From Sipunculus nudus (taxonomy: Eukaryota; Annelida; Sipuncula; Golfingiida; Sipunculidae), in contig CM049308.1 in the NCBI GenBank assembly GCA_026874595.1, positions 92,321,624 to 92,385,623 of the forward strand: a stretch of 64,000 bases of DNA. The letters are read 5' to 3'. Positions within the stretch are counted from its first letter, which is position 1. Every line of letters begins with the position of its first letter. Below, in pieces: positions 48,394 to 60,600 of this stretch. A program made the translations under genes and the position numbers. The notes under the pieces were generated by a model. It ran no database searches. It was given only the letters and a program-made list of their open reading frames with translations, and was not told the origin of the DNA.

Positions 48394-48830
48394 TGAGGTT
48401 TAGTTTATTTATATGAGAGATAAATTTCTTTCGGTATTAGCTGTCATTCAAATCTTACTTCTTTCAGACGTTGAATCTGTCAAAACTCTTTGCCCCATGT
48501 GCTATATATGTAAAGATTTAAAATGATACGATCCGCAAGAAAGTTGTCCATAAATAGTTCCCGCATGGCTACCCTTGCGTTAAGCAAATTCTTTCAGTTC
48601 ATGCCCTGGCGAGTTAATTTTTTTTCCATCCTGGGAATTAATATGACTCCAGAATAGTCAGTCACACCGGGTATTAAGTTGTATTTCTGTATGTTGCTCC
48701 GTAACTTTTTTTCTATCAACATCATGTGCTTGAGGCCTAATAATTAAAGCTAACTGATTTCAAGGACGTCTTTAGGAGAGGCAATACACGTTTTACGCTC
48801 TGTGATTTAAAATTCACCTTGACTTTGTAT

Positions 48831-48883
48831 CACGTGGGTCGACAGAACTGAACGACGACACGTGACCATCAGGCATATAAAAA
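48831..48883 (+). promoter_or_regulatory. Promoter-like cluster: two CACGTG boxes and a TATA box
   Basis: CACGTG at 48831-48836 and 48859-48864, then TATAAAAA at 48876-48883. The 84-bp satellite starts about 85 bases downstream of the TATA box, so a transcript starting near 48905 would run into the array. Confidence 0.4.
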
Positions 48884-48965
48884 CAACGGCTCGCTGTGGG
48901 GAAAAAAGAGAAAACCCTTGGGCGCAGAGAACTACCACGAACATTCGTGCTACTTCGACAAATAT

Positions 48966-49935
48966 TGTAACCTGCAGAGTTAGTCAACATTCTCTAACAG
49001 AAAAGTCCAAGCTCGACTCGACATAGCTCGGCCCGACAAGTACAAGTATTGTAACCTGCAGAGTTAGTCAGCATCCTCTAACAGAAAAGTCTAAGCTCGG
49101 CTCGACATAGCTCGGCCCGACAAGTACAAGTATTGTAACCTGCAGAGTTAGTCAGCATTCTCTAACAGACAAGTCCAAGCTTGGCTCAACATGGCTCGGC
49201 CCGACAAGTACAAGTATTGTAACCTGCAGAGTTAGTCAGCATTCTCTAACAGACAAGTCCAAGCTCAGCTCGACATAGCTCGGCCTGACAAGTACAAGTA
49301 TTGTACATGCATGCAGAGTTAGTCAGCATTCTCTAACAGACAAGTCCAAGCTTGGCTCAACATAGCTCGGCCCGACAAGTACAAGTATTGTAACCTGCAG
49401 AGTTAGTCAGCTTTCTCTAACAGACAAGTCCAAGCTCAGCTCGACATAGCTCGGCCTGACAAGTACAAGTATTGTACATGCATGCAGAGTTAGTCAGCAT
49501 TCTTTAACAGACAAGTCCAAGCTCGGCTCAACATGGCTCGGCCCGACAAGTACAAGTATTGTAACATGCAGAGTTAGTCAACATTCTCTAACAGACAAGT
49601 CCAAGCTCGGCTCAACATGGCTCGGCCCGACAAGTACAAGTATTGTAACCTGCAGGGTTATTCAACATTCTCTAACAGACAAGTCCAAGCTCGGCTCAAC
49701 ATGGCTTGGCCCGACAAGTACAAGTATTGTAACCTGCAGAGTTAGTCAGCATTCTCTAACAGACAAGTCCAAGCTCGGCTCAACATGGCTCGGCCCGACA
49801 AGTACAAGTATTGTAACCTGCAGGGTTATTCAACATTCTCTAACAGACAAGTCCAAGCTCGGCTCAACATAGCTCGGCCCGACAAGTACAAGTACATTGT
49901 AACCTGCAGAGTTAGTCAACATTCTCTAACAGAGA
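48966..49935. repeat. 84-bp satellite array, about 11.5 copies
   Basis: Unit attgtaacctgcagagttag, tcagcattctctaacagaca, agtccaagctcggctcaaca, tggctcggcccgacaagtac, aagt; neighbouring units are over 90 percent alike by eye. Variant units carry tacatgcatgcag (+3 bases) or agggttattcaac. In one frame (84 = 28 codons) units with acatgg are open while those with acatag carry a stop, so no long frame spans the array. Confidence 0.93.
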
Positions 49936-49939
49936 TATA

Positions 49940-51590
49940 TATAAATTCTTGCCCTTCAACGGTTAACATAATTATCTATGTAGCCTATATGTATCATCTA
50001 TTGTTACTGCATGGCCAGTCAATTTTGATTGCTTTTTTTATATATAAATGTTAAACTCCTATGTCTAGAGTAGTTATGTGTTACAAACTGTGTTACTTTT
50101 CGTTGTTCTTTCTGTAGTTTTACTTGTGTTTGTTTGGACCACATTGTTGGGCGCATATCCTAGGATTATTCTTATTTAGTAAGGCGAAATATCAGATTTC
50201 CTTAAGCTTCGGCCATCCTGGTAGGTTTCTTCTTAGAAATTCAATTGTTTCATTTGCCTTTTTCTGTTGTAACGCCATGATTGTTCAAATAAATTTGGTT
50301 ACTGATTTGCACTCTTAGATGATATTTTATGTCACCACTCGGAGATAATTAACAATTGACATGTTCGCCTAACTTGGCCCTTGGGATTCTCCTAAGTCCA
50401 CGAGTGCCCAGTCTGATATTGATCCGTCGATCACCATTGTCCACCACATGTTAGGATCTAGTTGATAGGAATGTTGAAATTCATCGATTTTAACAAATTG
50501 TCTTTAGTTCAATAGTTTTTTTTTAAGAAAAAGACCATGTAGGACTATATATATATGTCAAAAGCTTTCGAAAAATCTAGAACCGTAATAACCACATGGA
50601 TGTTTTGGTCTTTGTATTTCATATTATGAACTGAAGATTAATTGTTAGACAGAATTATAAAAGTATACTGATATTACGATCATAATCATACGAGTGCCTG
50701 TGATGAAAATCAAGTCTATTATCCAAGTCACTGATGAAGAAAATGTATAGTATAACTGCATTAAATGCGGCGATGTCCAGGATCCTATATATACCGCCGC
50801 ATAAAAAACTTCAGAGTTAACTGGAGAACTTCATACCCTTGTCGGGAAAAAATCGTGTAAAATCAAATATTGCCTTTATGACAAGGAAACTTTAATTAAT
50901 CTAAGGAAGATATAGTACTTTATTCGAATGACCAAGAAATTCGGCAAAATATTATAGTTTTTTTTTTGTATGTACACAAGGCTCACTTTTAAAACTTTGC
51001 AACCCTGACGCTTGAAACTGTCTCAGAATCTGAAACAATGAACTGCGTGATCTTTGCTCGCTGAGCCAACACGGCCCGTTACCACTGGTTACACAGGCGG
51101 CTGCCAGCCAGCCGTGGCTGGGGAAAAACCCAGAGCAGACATCGTTCTCCGCGTATCACCGTTTATTGGAACAATATATTTTCTTCTAATCAACATTTAA
51201 AGTGGACAAACACTGTCTCAGTGGTATGTTATATGCGCATTTGATAAGAATATCTTATTTCATAAAGCATACGACATTTTCGGACGAAATATAAGAATTT
51301 AATTGACATGTTGAATGTCTCCAGTTTCCTCAAATCATCTTCTAGGGCTCTCGCACAGCGTAGGGTCGTAAGAGAGCACAGAAGCTAGGGCTAGGGTAAG
51401 TAATGACATCTAGCGACCATAAAAGACACTAAATGGTGCCTGTGGGTAACCGTGATCAGGACGTCTCTGACAACCGGGGAGGGAGGGAAATATGAAAGTT
51501 TGGGACAGCTGCCTTCATGTCTTAGAACAGGCCTCCTTGTGAATCTTTATCAATATTTCTGCTATGATGATCTACATAAACATGATGAGC
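49940..51590. other. Intergenic DNA upstream of XRCC3
   Basis: No gene recognised. The last 500 bases are somewhat richer in GC (ccgttaccactggttacacagg, ggctgccagccagccgtgg near 51070-51120) and may include the XRCC3 promoter, but no TATA box is evident. Confidence 0.35.
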
Positions 51591-51597
51591 TGGTAGT

Positions 51598-51646
51598 ATG
51601 GAAGATCTGCCAATTCATCCAAGGATTATCTCTGCATTGAGGAGAG
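51598..51646 (+). CDS. XRCC3: XRCC3 exon 1 (coding part)
   Basis: ATG at 51598 begins MEDLPIHPRIISALRR; donor GTGAGA at 51647 after one base of the next codon. Only 49 coding bases. Identified because HPRIISALRR is the family's N-terminal signature and the split Ala codon is completed by exon 2. Confidence 0.88.
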
Positions 51647-54600
51647 GTGAGATCATTTTGCCAAAATCTTTGCCTTTGCCTTGGCTTTGGCTTTGGTTCA
51701 GTTATTCTAAAAATGCATAACAGTGTTACTGTTATCAGTTGGTTATCATACCTGTCTTTCATTTAATGAATTCACAAACTTGATGAAATTAGAGCAAACC
51801 TTAATTATTTATCCCATGATTTACTTTTTCGCAATGATATCTTAATATAGAATAGCTATATATATTTTTTATAATTATATTTACAATATATACTTAATTA
51901 AACAATCTTTAATTATTATTATTATTATTATTATATAGATGACTCAACTATAATTATTATATTAATATGTGGGAATGAGCTCAGCTTCTGTCGCACAAGG
52001 GTAGAGTACACTACTCAAAGTCTAAAGCCTTGTCTAAAGATTGTGAGTTCAAATCTCAGTGAAGGCTGTGAGATATTTCACGGTGGGCTCCCACCCAGGA
52101 TGAGCGTTCTGCAGGCTTAATGAGAAGGCCATGCCCAAAGAATGTGCACCACTCACAAATGAGTGCCCCCAACAATAGGATGATTACACACCAAGGGTCC
52201 ACAGGTGTAGTAGTCACCAAGCCTGGTTAATACCAGATATAAAATGAGAGGAAGCATGTGGTACTAATCTGCCCTGTCTGAAACCAGAATGGAATTCTAC
52301 AGATGTACATATACTTACACTTAAAGCTAGCATTAAATAGATGGAGGGCCTTACCTAAAAAAAAATATTTTAAAAAATATGTTGGATTGATAGTTTATAA
52401 CTGATGTAAATACCATATAACTAGTATTAGCTGCACTCACATACACGGGTCACACGCCTGGTGATTGACTAATTGGCATGTGCTTGCCAATTCATTTGGT
52501 GACTATAATAATGCAAGCTACCAGTTTAAATTAGGTATTACTTTTCAGCAAAGCTGCGAGACTACGATTCTGTGCTGAGCCTGTCACCACCTGACCTGGA
52601 GCGGACTGCCCAGCTCTCAGCCTCGGATGTGGCAGCATTACAGTCTGCGGTGGCACATGCAATACTAGAGGGCTGCAAGAAGCATACAGGTTTTAACACT
52701 AAATTCTATGCTTGTTCCTCCATCCTCTGTCACCAGATTGTAGGTATAATGTTTTTTCGCAGCTGGATAGGGGTTCATAGGGGTTAACAGTCTTAACAGC
52801 CTTAAGAAAAGGTCCTTGAAATCATATAAATATAGATATACCTTGCAATACCTAGTCATAAAGAGTAAAGGTACCCAAACGAGTGTCAGAGAGACGTCAG
52901 CCACCAGCAGTATTAACTATTTCTTTGACTAATGACTGAAATGCATGAACTAGGTTCATGCATGCAAATAAAAGACTTATAAAACTAACCCAAGTGATTT
53001 AACTGACACAGAATCAGTTTGGTTTTGGTCTGTTACTGCAAATATTCAGCAGCTAACACAGACAGAGCAGCATGTTTTGAGTTGGTCATGTCCGTCATGC
53101 AGGGATTGGGCCGAACAAATAGACCTGAGTGGTTCATGTTAGATCACTTGAATTCTCATTTGTTGATTCATTAATGTTAATAATAAACAGAAGCTCGCTA
53201 GTGCATGTGTCGCTTTCATAGATAAGTGAATATGATTAATTTTCTACAGTCTTCACTCAGGAGGGATTTTCTTAAACTCAGGAATGAATTGAAATTTTTT
53301 TTTGGGGGGGGGGATTTAAAGTGCTCATTACGTTGATTTGTTTTGGTAATTGAACTTTATTCGGGCAAAAAGTACATGCATCCTAGCTCTCTCTTAAACT
53401 GTCTAATGGGGGAATTTTCTTTATGGTTTTAAGGTGTGTTTGACAATGACTTGTTAAGAAGGATATGTAATATTAACTGACATAAATTTTAGAATAATTG
53501 TTAATAACATTTCCAAACATGATATAGCAGTTTAGCAATTGCTGGTGAAGTTCATTGTTTCAGATATAGATGTAAAAACCAAGGATTCTTCCTATAAGGC
53601 TAAAGATAAACTGTGTAGTCCACTTGTGTTCCCTTTCTAAATAAATCTTAACAGATGTTTAAATATTTACTTGAAATACAGATTGAAAGAAATTACTTCT
53701 AAATCATTTCATCTGGAGTAATGGTTAATGAATCATTTAGGTTTTGTTTCCCATCAAAGCCTGTAATAATACTGGTACTGGATATTGCTAATGCAGCTTC
53801 TTGTGTAGATGGAGGATAAAAACAACTGGCTGGCACAGCAGGCAGCCTATTGATGCAGGCAAAAGTGATTCAGCCGGACATGCATAAGCATTGACAAATC
53901 TGACAATCCCCACTTTGTTAGCTTATATTCGCTATGGATTCTATTTAATTTTTATGATCATTGAATGAATGTTTCCCTTATATCATGTTACAAGGCAGTT
54001 GATCAAGAACAAAATTCTAATGCAAACAGTGCCAATGCAGCAATTTTTTCCAGTCTTTTCATGTCTCTGTAATATGTTTTAACACAGTATATAAAATAAA
54101 TATGATAAATAATAAGTACCAGGATAGTTGGCAACTGAAAACATTATGTCCAGTGCACACACAGCTGTGTTAAATGAATTGGCTAGTCAGGCTGGACACT
54201 AGGAGGCACTAGTTGTTTGCCTGCAGGTTTCTCAAGCAGGCAGTCATAACTGTCTCCACACACGAGAGTATCAGTAATAGTGATATCTTGTATTGTATCA
54301 TACATTTCGCATCTTAATTCAGAAGTGCCTATCATACATTTGTACAAGCTACACTCTTTATAAGTAATGAGTGTATTAATTTTTCTAAATATTGTACAAA
54401 ACACCTTTTTTGATAGTTCAAGCTAAAATGTAAGTGCGTACATTTTTTTTCTGTAGTTATTGATGTTTGGTTATTTTAACCTGTTACCATCTAGTGTTGG
54501 AGCTATATAAAAATCCAAACCTTCAACCCAAGAAACTGTCACTAGGATGTCAAGTTTTGGATACCTTTTTACAAGGTGAGTTAAGGTATGACTGTGATAC

Positions 54601-57600
54601 TATTCATTTCTTGATGGAACTAGTTATTTCAATATTGAAATGCTGTACCCATTCCAGAACAGACAGCTGTAACCTATTTTATGCTATGGAAAATACACAC
54701 AATTGTATTGACTGTCCTAGTGCTAACTGGAAGTAAACAACAACAGAACTTAATGTAATCCATATTAATTTGTTATAAACTGTAACATGAAATAGTCCAA
54801 ATGTGACATAATTGTGACAAAATTACCTTTTGGAGCATGGAATTAATATTTGTTTAAGGAAAAATTCTTGTATTTGACATACTTGCTATTTCTAGATATT
54901 TCATACGTAAATCTTTCCATGTTATCAAATTCATCAGGCTAAGGGTATCTGCAGACAGATTTCAAATTTTATATACAGTGGAACCCCACAATTACAACCA
55001 CCCTGGGGACTGAGTAAAGTGGTTGTAATTTTGGGGTGGTCGTACTTGTGAAACTCTTACCTTGGTCGCATATAACGCGCTGATGCTTAATATGTATTGA
55101 ATTTCATATCTTTAATGTGAATTATAACAAAATTTTACTTAACTGGCTCTTATTATAAATTTTTTGGGTCTTGCTGAAAAAAAAAACAAAATTATTTTAT
55201 ATATTTATTCATGATAAAAATTAATATACATGTACACATACATAGTGACTGATGATGAACACAATTACACTAGAGGCGATACAAAGACAACCTACTGACT
55301 ACATATTGAACATAATATGTGGCTGTCATATATTTTGCCTTCCGCTTGAGTGTATATTGTGTGCACTTGAGTTTTACCGACGCTAAACTGCTGAGCCGGA
55401 TGGTGCTAACTGCATCCTGGTGTTGCTGCCTTGATTAACATCACTTTTCCTTCAAGGAGAGCTCTATGGAGGCATGGTCGCACAGCAGCGAGCAATTTCA
55501 GTGCAAACTGAACCAGTAAAGAAATAAACTGACAGAGATCTATCAGATAAGGCAAGATTTGCCCCCATGCAAGCTTTATTTATACATTTTACTGACTGCC
55601 CAGTACTCAGTGTGAGTAAGGTAGGAACACAATTAGGAATAACTAGGTCATTAATTTGACCAATGAGGATTGAACAATATGTGATGAGTCGAAATATTAG
55701 GTACTTGGGATAGCTGTAATAGAGGTGAACACTCTGGTTGAGAAACCTTGTTACCCACTTTGATCTTTCGTTAAGGCGCCTGTGACAAGGCGCAGCCATT
55801 GACTTGTGACAGTTGTTGTTTCAGTACTTCTTGGTGGTGGTCGCATTAGCGGGGTCTTATTAGTGCCTGGGCCAGAAAACCTGGTTGTAATTCTGAATTC
55901 AGGGGTGGTCGTAATTTTGAGTCATTTAGAAACATAAATAAACTAAAAAAATTTGGGACCAAGCAAAGTGGTCGTAATTATGGGGTGGTCGCAAGGTGGT
56001 GTTCCACTGTATAACTTTAAAAAAACATAAAAAAAATTGTAATTTGCATGGTCAAACCCTTTATCCTAAATGTGGGGACTTGGGTTTATTTTTAGTTTCC
56101 ATTTTGCTCACCAGGTGGCTTCCTAAACAGAGGTATCACAGAAGTTGCAGGGCACAGTGCTAGTGGTAAAACACAGCTCTGTTTACAGCTTTGTCTGACA
56201 GCCCAGCTTCCTGTTGGTCAGGGTGGTTTAAATGCAGGTAAGTTCTGCATTAATTCAAGGTGAATGAAACGGATGAAGCTCATATTTGGAGATGGCACCC
56301 TCTAGTGGTTGAGCTGGAACATATGAAAAAATGCACAAGTGGGAAAAAGCATGTATTAAGATCCTTATAAAATGGGCCTTACTGCATATGCTACTGTTAC
56401 ATCTTACTGTTATCTTACTAATTGAATTTGGTCATGTGTAGAACACAGCTTGGTTGATTAGAGTATTTATCTAAAATATTTTCAATTCTTTACAGAAATA
56501 ATCACAGTAATCACAGCCAACTTTGTTGCTTGGACATTAAGAATAACCATTTCTTAGTACTGACTGCCTCTAACCATTCCCTTCATGCACACCTTGACCA
56601 TTAATTAACCTACATCTTACTTTATACAGGTGCCTTATACGTATGCACAGAAGATGTATTCCCAAACAAACGACTGATGCATATGGTCAGCTGCATTCAA
56701 GCCAAGCTGGCATCAAGTGGTGGGCCCTCCATTCAATTTACAGACCAGATCTATATTGAACATGCTGCAGAGCTGGTGAGTGTAGACTCTTAAAATTTAA
56801 ACTGAATCATCTAAGTGAAGTAAAAGTGTCCTCCTAAACTAGAATGAAGTAAAAGTGATAATCTTTGGTAAAATTCAGTTTTATTCCAATATTAAAATGC
56901 TTCCTGACATATTGAAGAGTTCAATTGAATGACTAGATCAAAATGAATGATCTGAAACTGTATTTATTAATATGTGAATCAGTTCATTAGTACCTATGGT
57001 AATAATGTCAAGCATACTAAGACATGTAAATAATTACCTGTAGTTTTTTGTCAGATCTGTTTGAAGTGTCAATGTTTATTATTAACAATCTGAATTCTGA
57101 ATAGTCAGAAAAGTTAATATGTTGATATTCCGGTACACAAATAAAGAGTGTTATAATATTTGAAAAGTAACCTTTAAAAAATGTGAGCATATAAGGAATT
57201 ATGTAATGATTAGATAATCAGAGCAAAGATGAAGTCACCAGATAGAATTTTTATATCACATATTTATTATTTATATATTTATTAGTTTAAAATGAATTTT
57301 AACAAATTTTTTTATTACAAAATGAAGTTTTTTTGTTCCTTGTTTTGCTTTCAGGAGGACCTGTGGGACTGTGTTCAGAAGAAAGTTCCTCTTCTTGCCA
57401 CCAGGGGGCGCATCAAGCTGCTGATCATAGATTCTATTGCTGCTTTGTTCCGCACTGAGTTCAGCATCCAAGAAACAGTCCAACGAGCAAAACAGCTCAC
57501 CAAGTTTGGAGCTCACCTACATCACATGAATCAGAAATACGATCTCCATGTTGTCTGTGTTAACCAGGTCAGTAATTACAAGCTATACATAATACATTGA

Positions 57601-60600
57601 ATCATTTCGCTGGCAAAATCCCCTTGAATAAAAATCATCCCAAAAGTCATATAAAATTAATATTATATCCGTGAAGTATATATAACATTTTAAACCAAGT
57701 CTAATGTTCTTTCTAATTTTTTTACATTCATATTCATTTTCATTTGACATTTTTACAATTTCGAAAATTTTTAATTTTAGTGGGCTAATTTCAAACTACA
57801 TGACTGCAAAACTGTTTTTTCTTCCTCTACTATGTTTTTTTTTCATGTTTAAACATGAAATTGAATTTTTTTATTGAATCAAATTAAAAAAAATCAAGTT
57901 TGAATTGGGAAAGAAACATGATACATGAAAAAAGAGATTTGAGATAGTGTCACAGTTTGATATAAGCCTATGAAAAAGTTGTTTGCTGTTATTGGTTGCT
58001 TAAAATTGTGTACCATATAAAAATTTTTAAAAATGTTAAAATTTCATTTGAAAATGAATGTTAATTTCATTAATACATATTCCCTTAGAAAGAGCTGTGT
58101 ACCAGGTTTGTAATGGTACATACTTTATGGGGTAATATGCATCTGAAATAGTTTTGGATTGATTTTATATTTTTGGTGTTTGCCAGGGATGCTGCCTTAA
58201 CAGCAGAATTTCATACTTAATATTTCTGGTCATCTCTGCATGTGATGGACAGCAAACTTGTTTAGATAAACAAGGAAAAGTATCTAAATTTAAGGCATTT
58301 GATAACTGAAATGAAAGAACAACATGATCCTTATACCTCAGATCTAGATTTAATTTAATGGTTGACAAAATAAGTAGCACTACATGTTGAAAAAAAATTA
58401 CTTCAATAATAAAAAAAAAGAACAATCTTGATACAGATAAGGTGACTGTTTTATTGTGGAGAAACAAAAGTTGTTTAAGTGCTGATCTGGGTTATTTCTA
58501 CTTGACTGAAGGAGATTTATTTCTCTTGTTTGATTTAAAAATGAAGAAATTTTCAGCTAAATTAATTGTGTACATTTGAGGTTCTGCTACATATCTGTTT
58601 CTGGTTTAACTAAAAATCTGGTTTTTATTTGTCCAACACATTATTGGAATTAAGTATATGTCTGTATTTGGCTACCTGATAACAGATCACCCAGATATAT
58701 TTTAAAGTGATAGAATAGTAACCCTATTATAAGATTGAGATTTGGGTGTGGTCCTATAAAAGTATTATTCCACATTAGTCTTTGCCAGAACACATCTCTT
58801 TGCCACCAAAATCTTTCATGTCATATACCTATATACTTATTAAACCCTGTCAAGTTAAATTCTCCCAGTTTATAAAAAAACTCATGGGCATTGCTATTTT
58901 ACATTCACACTAAAACTGGTATGACACAGGTTACATGTTGAAATTATGGCTATAGTGCTTGTCCTTTTAAATTGCTTAATATTTTGTTACTTTATTAATT
59001 TTATTCACCTCAAGATTCTGGATCAGAGAGTTGATGAAAATAAACATATTTACTGTTACAGGCCTTCATGTTCTACAATCCATGTAATGTTCAAGGGGTA
59101 ACAGTCACATGTCATGGAGATATTAGGATAAATTTGGTTTTATTAAATACTATGCATTCTACTTGGTAATATCTGCAGCCTATTACTGTAAAGCCAGCTA
59201 CTCGTCTATATTTTCTGTAGAATTAATGTGGTTTCTCGCTTACTCTTTGTACACATTAATGAACTGTAGACAGTTCCTAATCAGAGAATTTTTAATAACA
59301 CCTCTCTCATAGATGTATTAGCTTATTTATCTACAAACTGTTGGTATATACAGGACATGCACCAATCTTGACAAACAGAAAAAAAAACATCTAACTGAAG
59401 ACGGGTGGTTGCATATGTGGGGAAGTTGAAATGCCAGTTGCAAACATCCCTTGTAAAAATCTGGTTTGTCTGACTTGCCACCAGATTTCTTTGCTGCATG
59501 TGTTTGGATTATTTTAGCGGGTACCCCACTTCTTATAAACTTGTGGATATAAACAAAATCAAGAGCCTGTGTCTGGTGGAATTAGCATTTCCAGGTCTGT
59601 TTTCATAAAAGGTTCAATGCATTATCTTCAGTAAATAGATGTCAGATATTGGATAGCAACCTTTAAAGAGCCCCCCACAAGTGTGTGGCACACGTGACAT
59701 GAATATAACCTAGTGTTTTCCATTTATGACACGTGAAAGGTCCATAGGGACTTCATATCTATCTGACCTAATTGTATGAAAGTTGTAAACTGGCCATTTA
59801 ATGCTGGGTCTTAAATGCCTGCTTTCTCCTACACGGCTTGTTGTTGTTTTCCCCAAGCACATACTAACCCAGTTTGAAAATGACGAAATAGCCGTTCAAA
59901 ATGGCAAAGTTTATGGTAAATGCCGATAATCCTTTCTTACATCAGTTCCGTTTTTAGCATCCAAGTTTCAACGTCATGACAAATATGTCAGATACATGTT
60001 TTTTTTCTAGCTGAGTTAAATGAAATAAGACACCTTTGATAGGTATGTTTAATTCTCACTACAAGTCGAGAATGATCATTTAAGTTTTTTAAAATGTTTT
60101 CAGAAATAACTTGCTCTCTTTTATCTTACGATACATGTTAAGGTGTTAATATTTTCAGACAGGGGACTTAGATTTGATAATGATAAGACTATATTTGCTG
60201 GTCCTACCTCATGCTGGGTGTAAAATGTAACTCCCTTTTCGTGTTCATAATGTTTAGGTTTTAAATCGTCATAATAAAATATCAAAAAGTTACTTCAAAA
60301 GTGAACACCAGCTGTTTCAGTGGAACTGCATTCCTAATGGATTATATATGAACAAATAAACCCTCTGTAGAACCTGCATTTATAATGGATTCTGTGTGAA
60401 CAAATAAACCCTCTGTAGAACCTGCATTTATAATGGATTCTGTGTGACCAAATGAACCCTCTGTAGAACCTGCATTTATAATGGATTCTGTGTGAACAAA
60501 TAAACCCTCTGTAGACCCTGCATTTATAATTTATTCTGTGTGAACAAATGAACCATCTGTAGAACCTGCATTTATAATGGATTATGTGTGAACAAATGAA

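Noticed and set aside
48966-49935. CRISPR array
   Set aside because: The 84-bp units are tandem with no unique spacers, and the DNA is animal nuclear DNA.
52690-52787. Read-through extension of XRCC3 exon 2
   Set aside because: Exon 2 must end at 52689 for the phase to match exon 3 (G|TG making Val); the extension has no family similarity.
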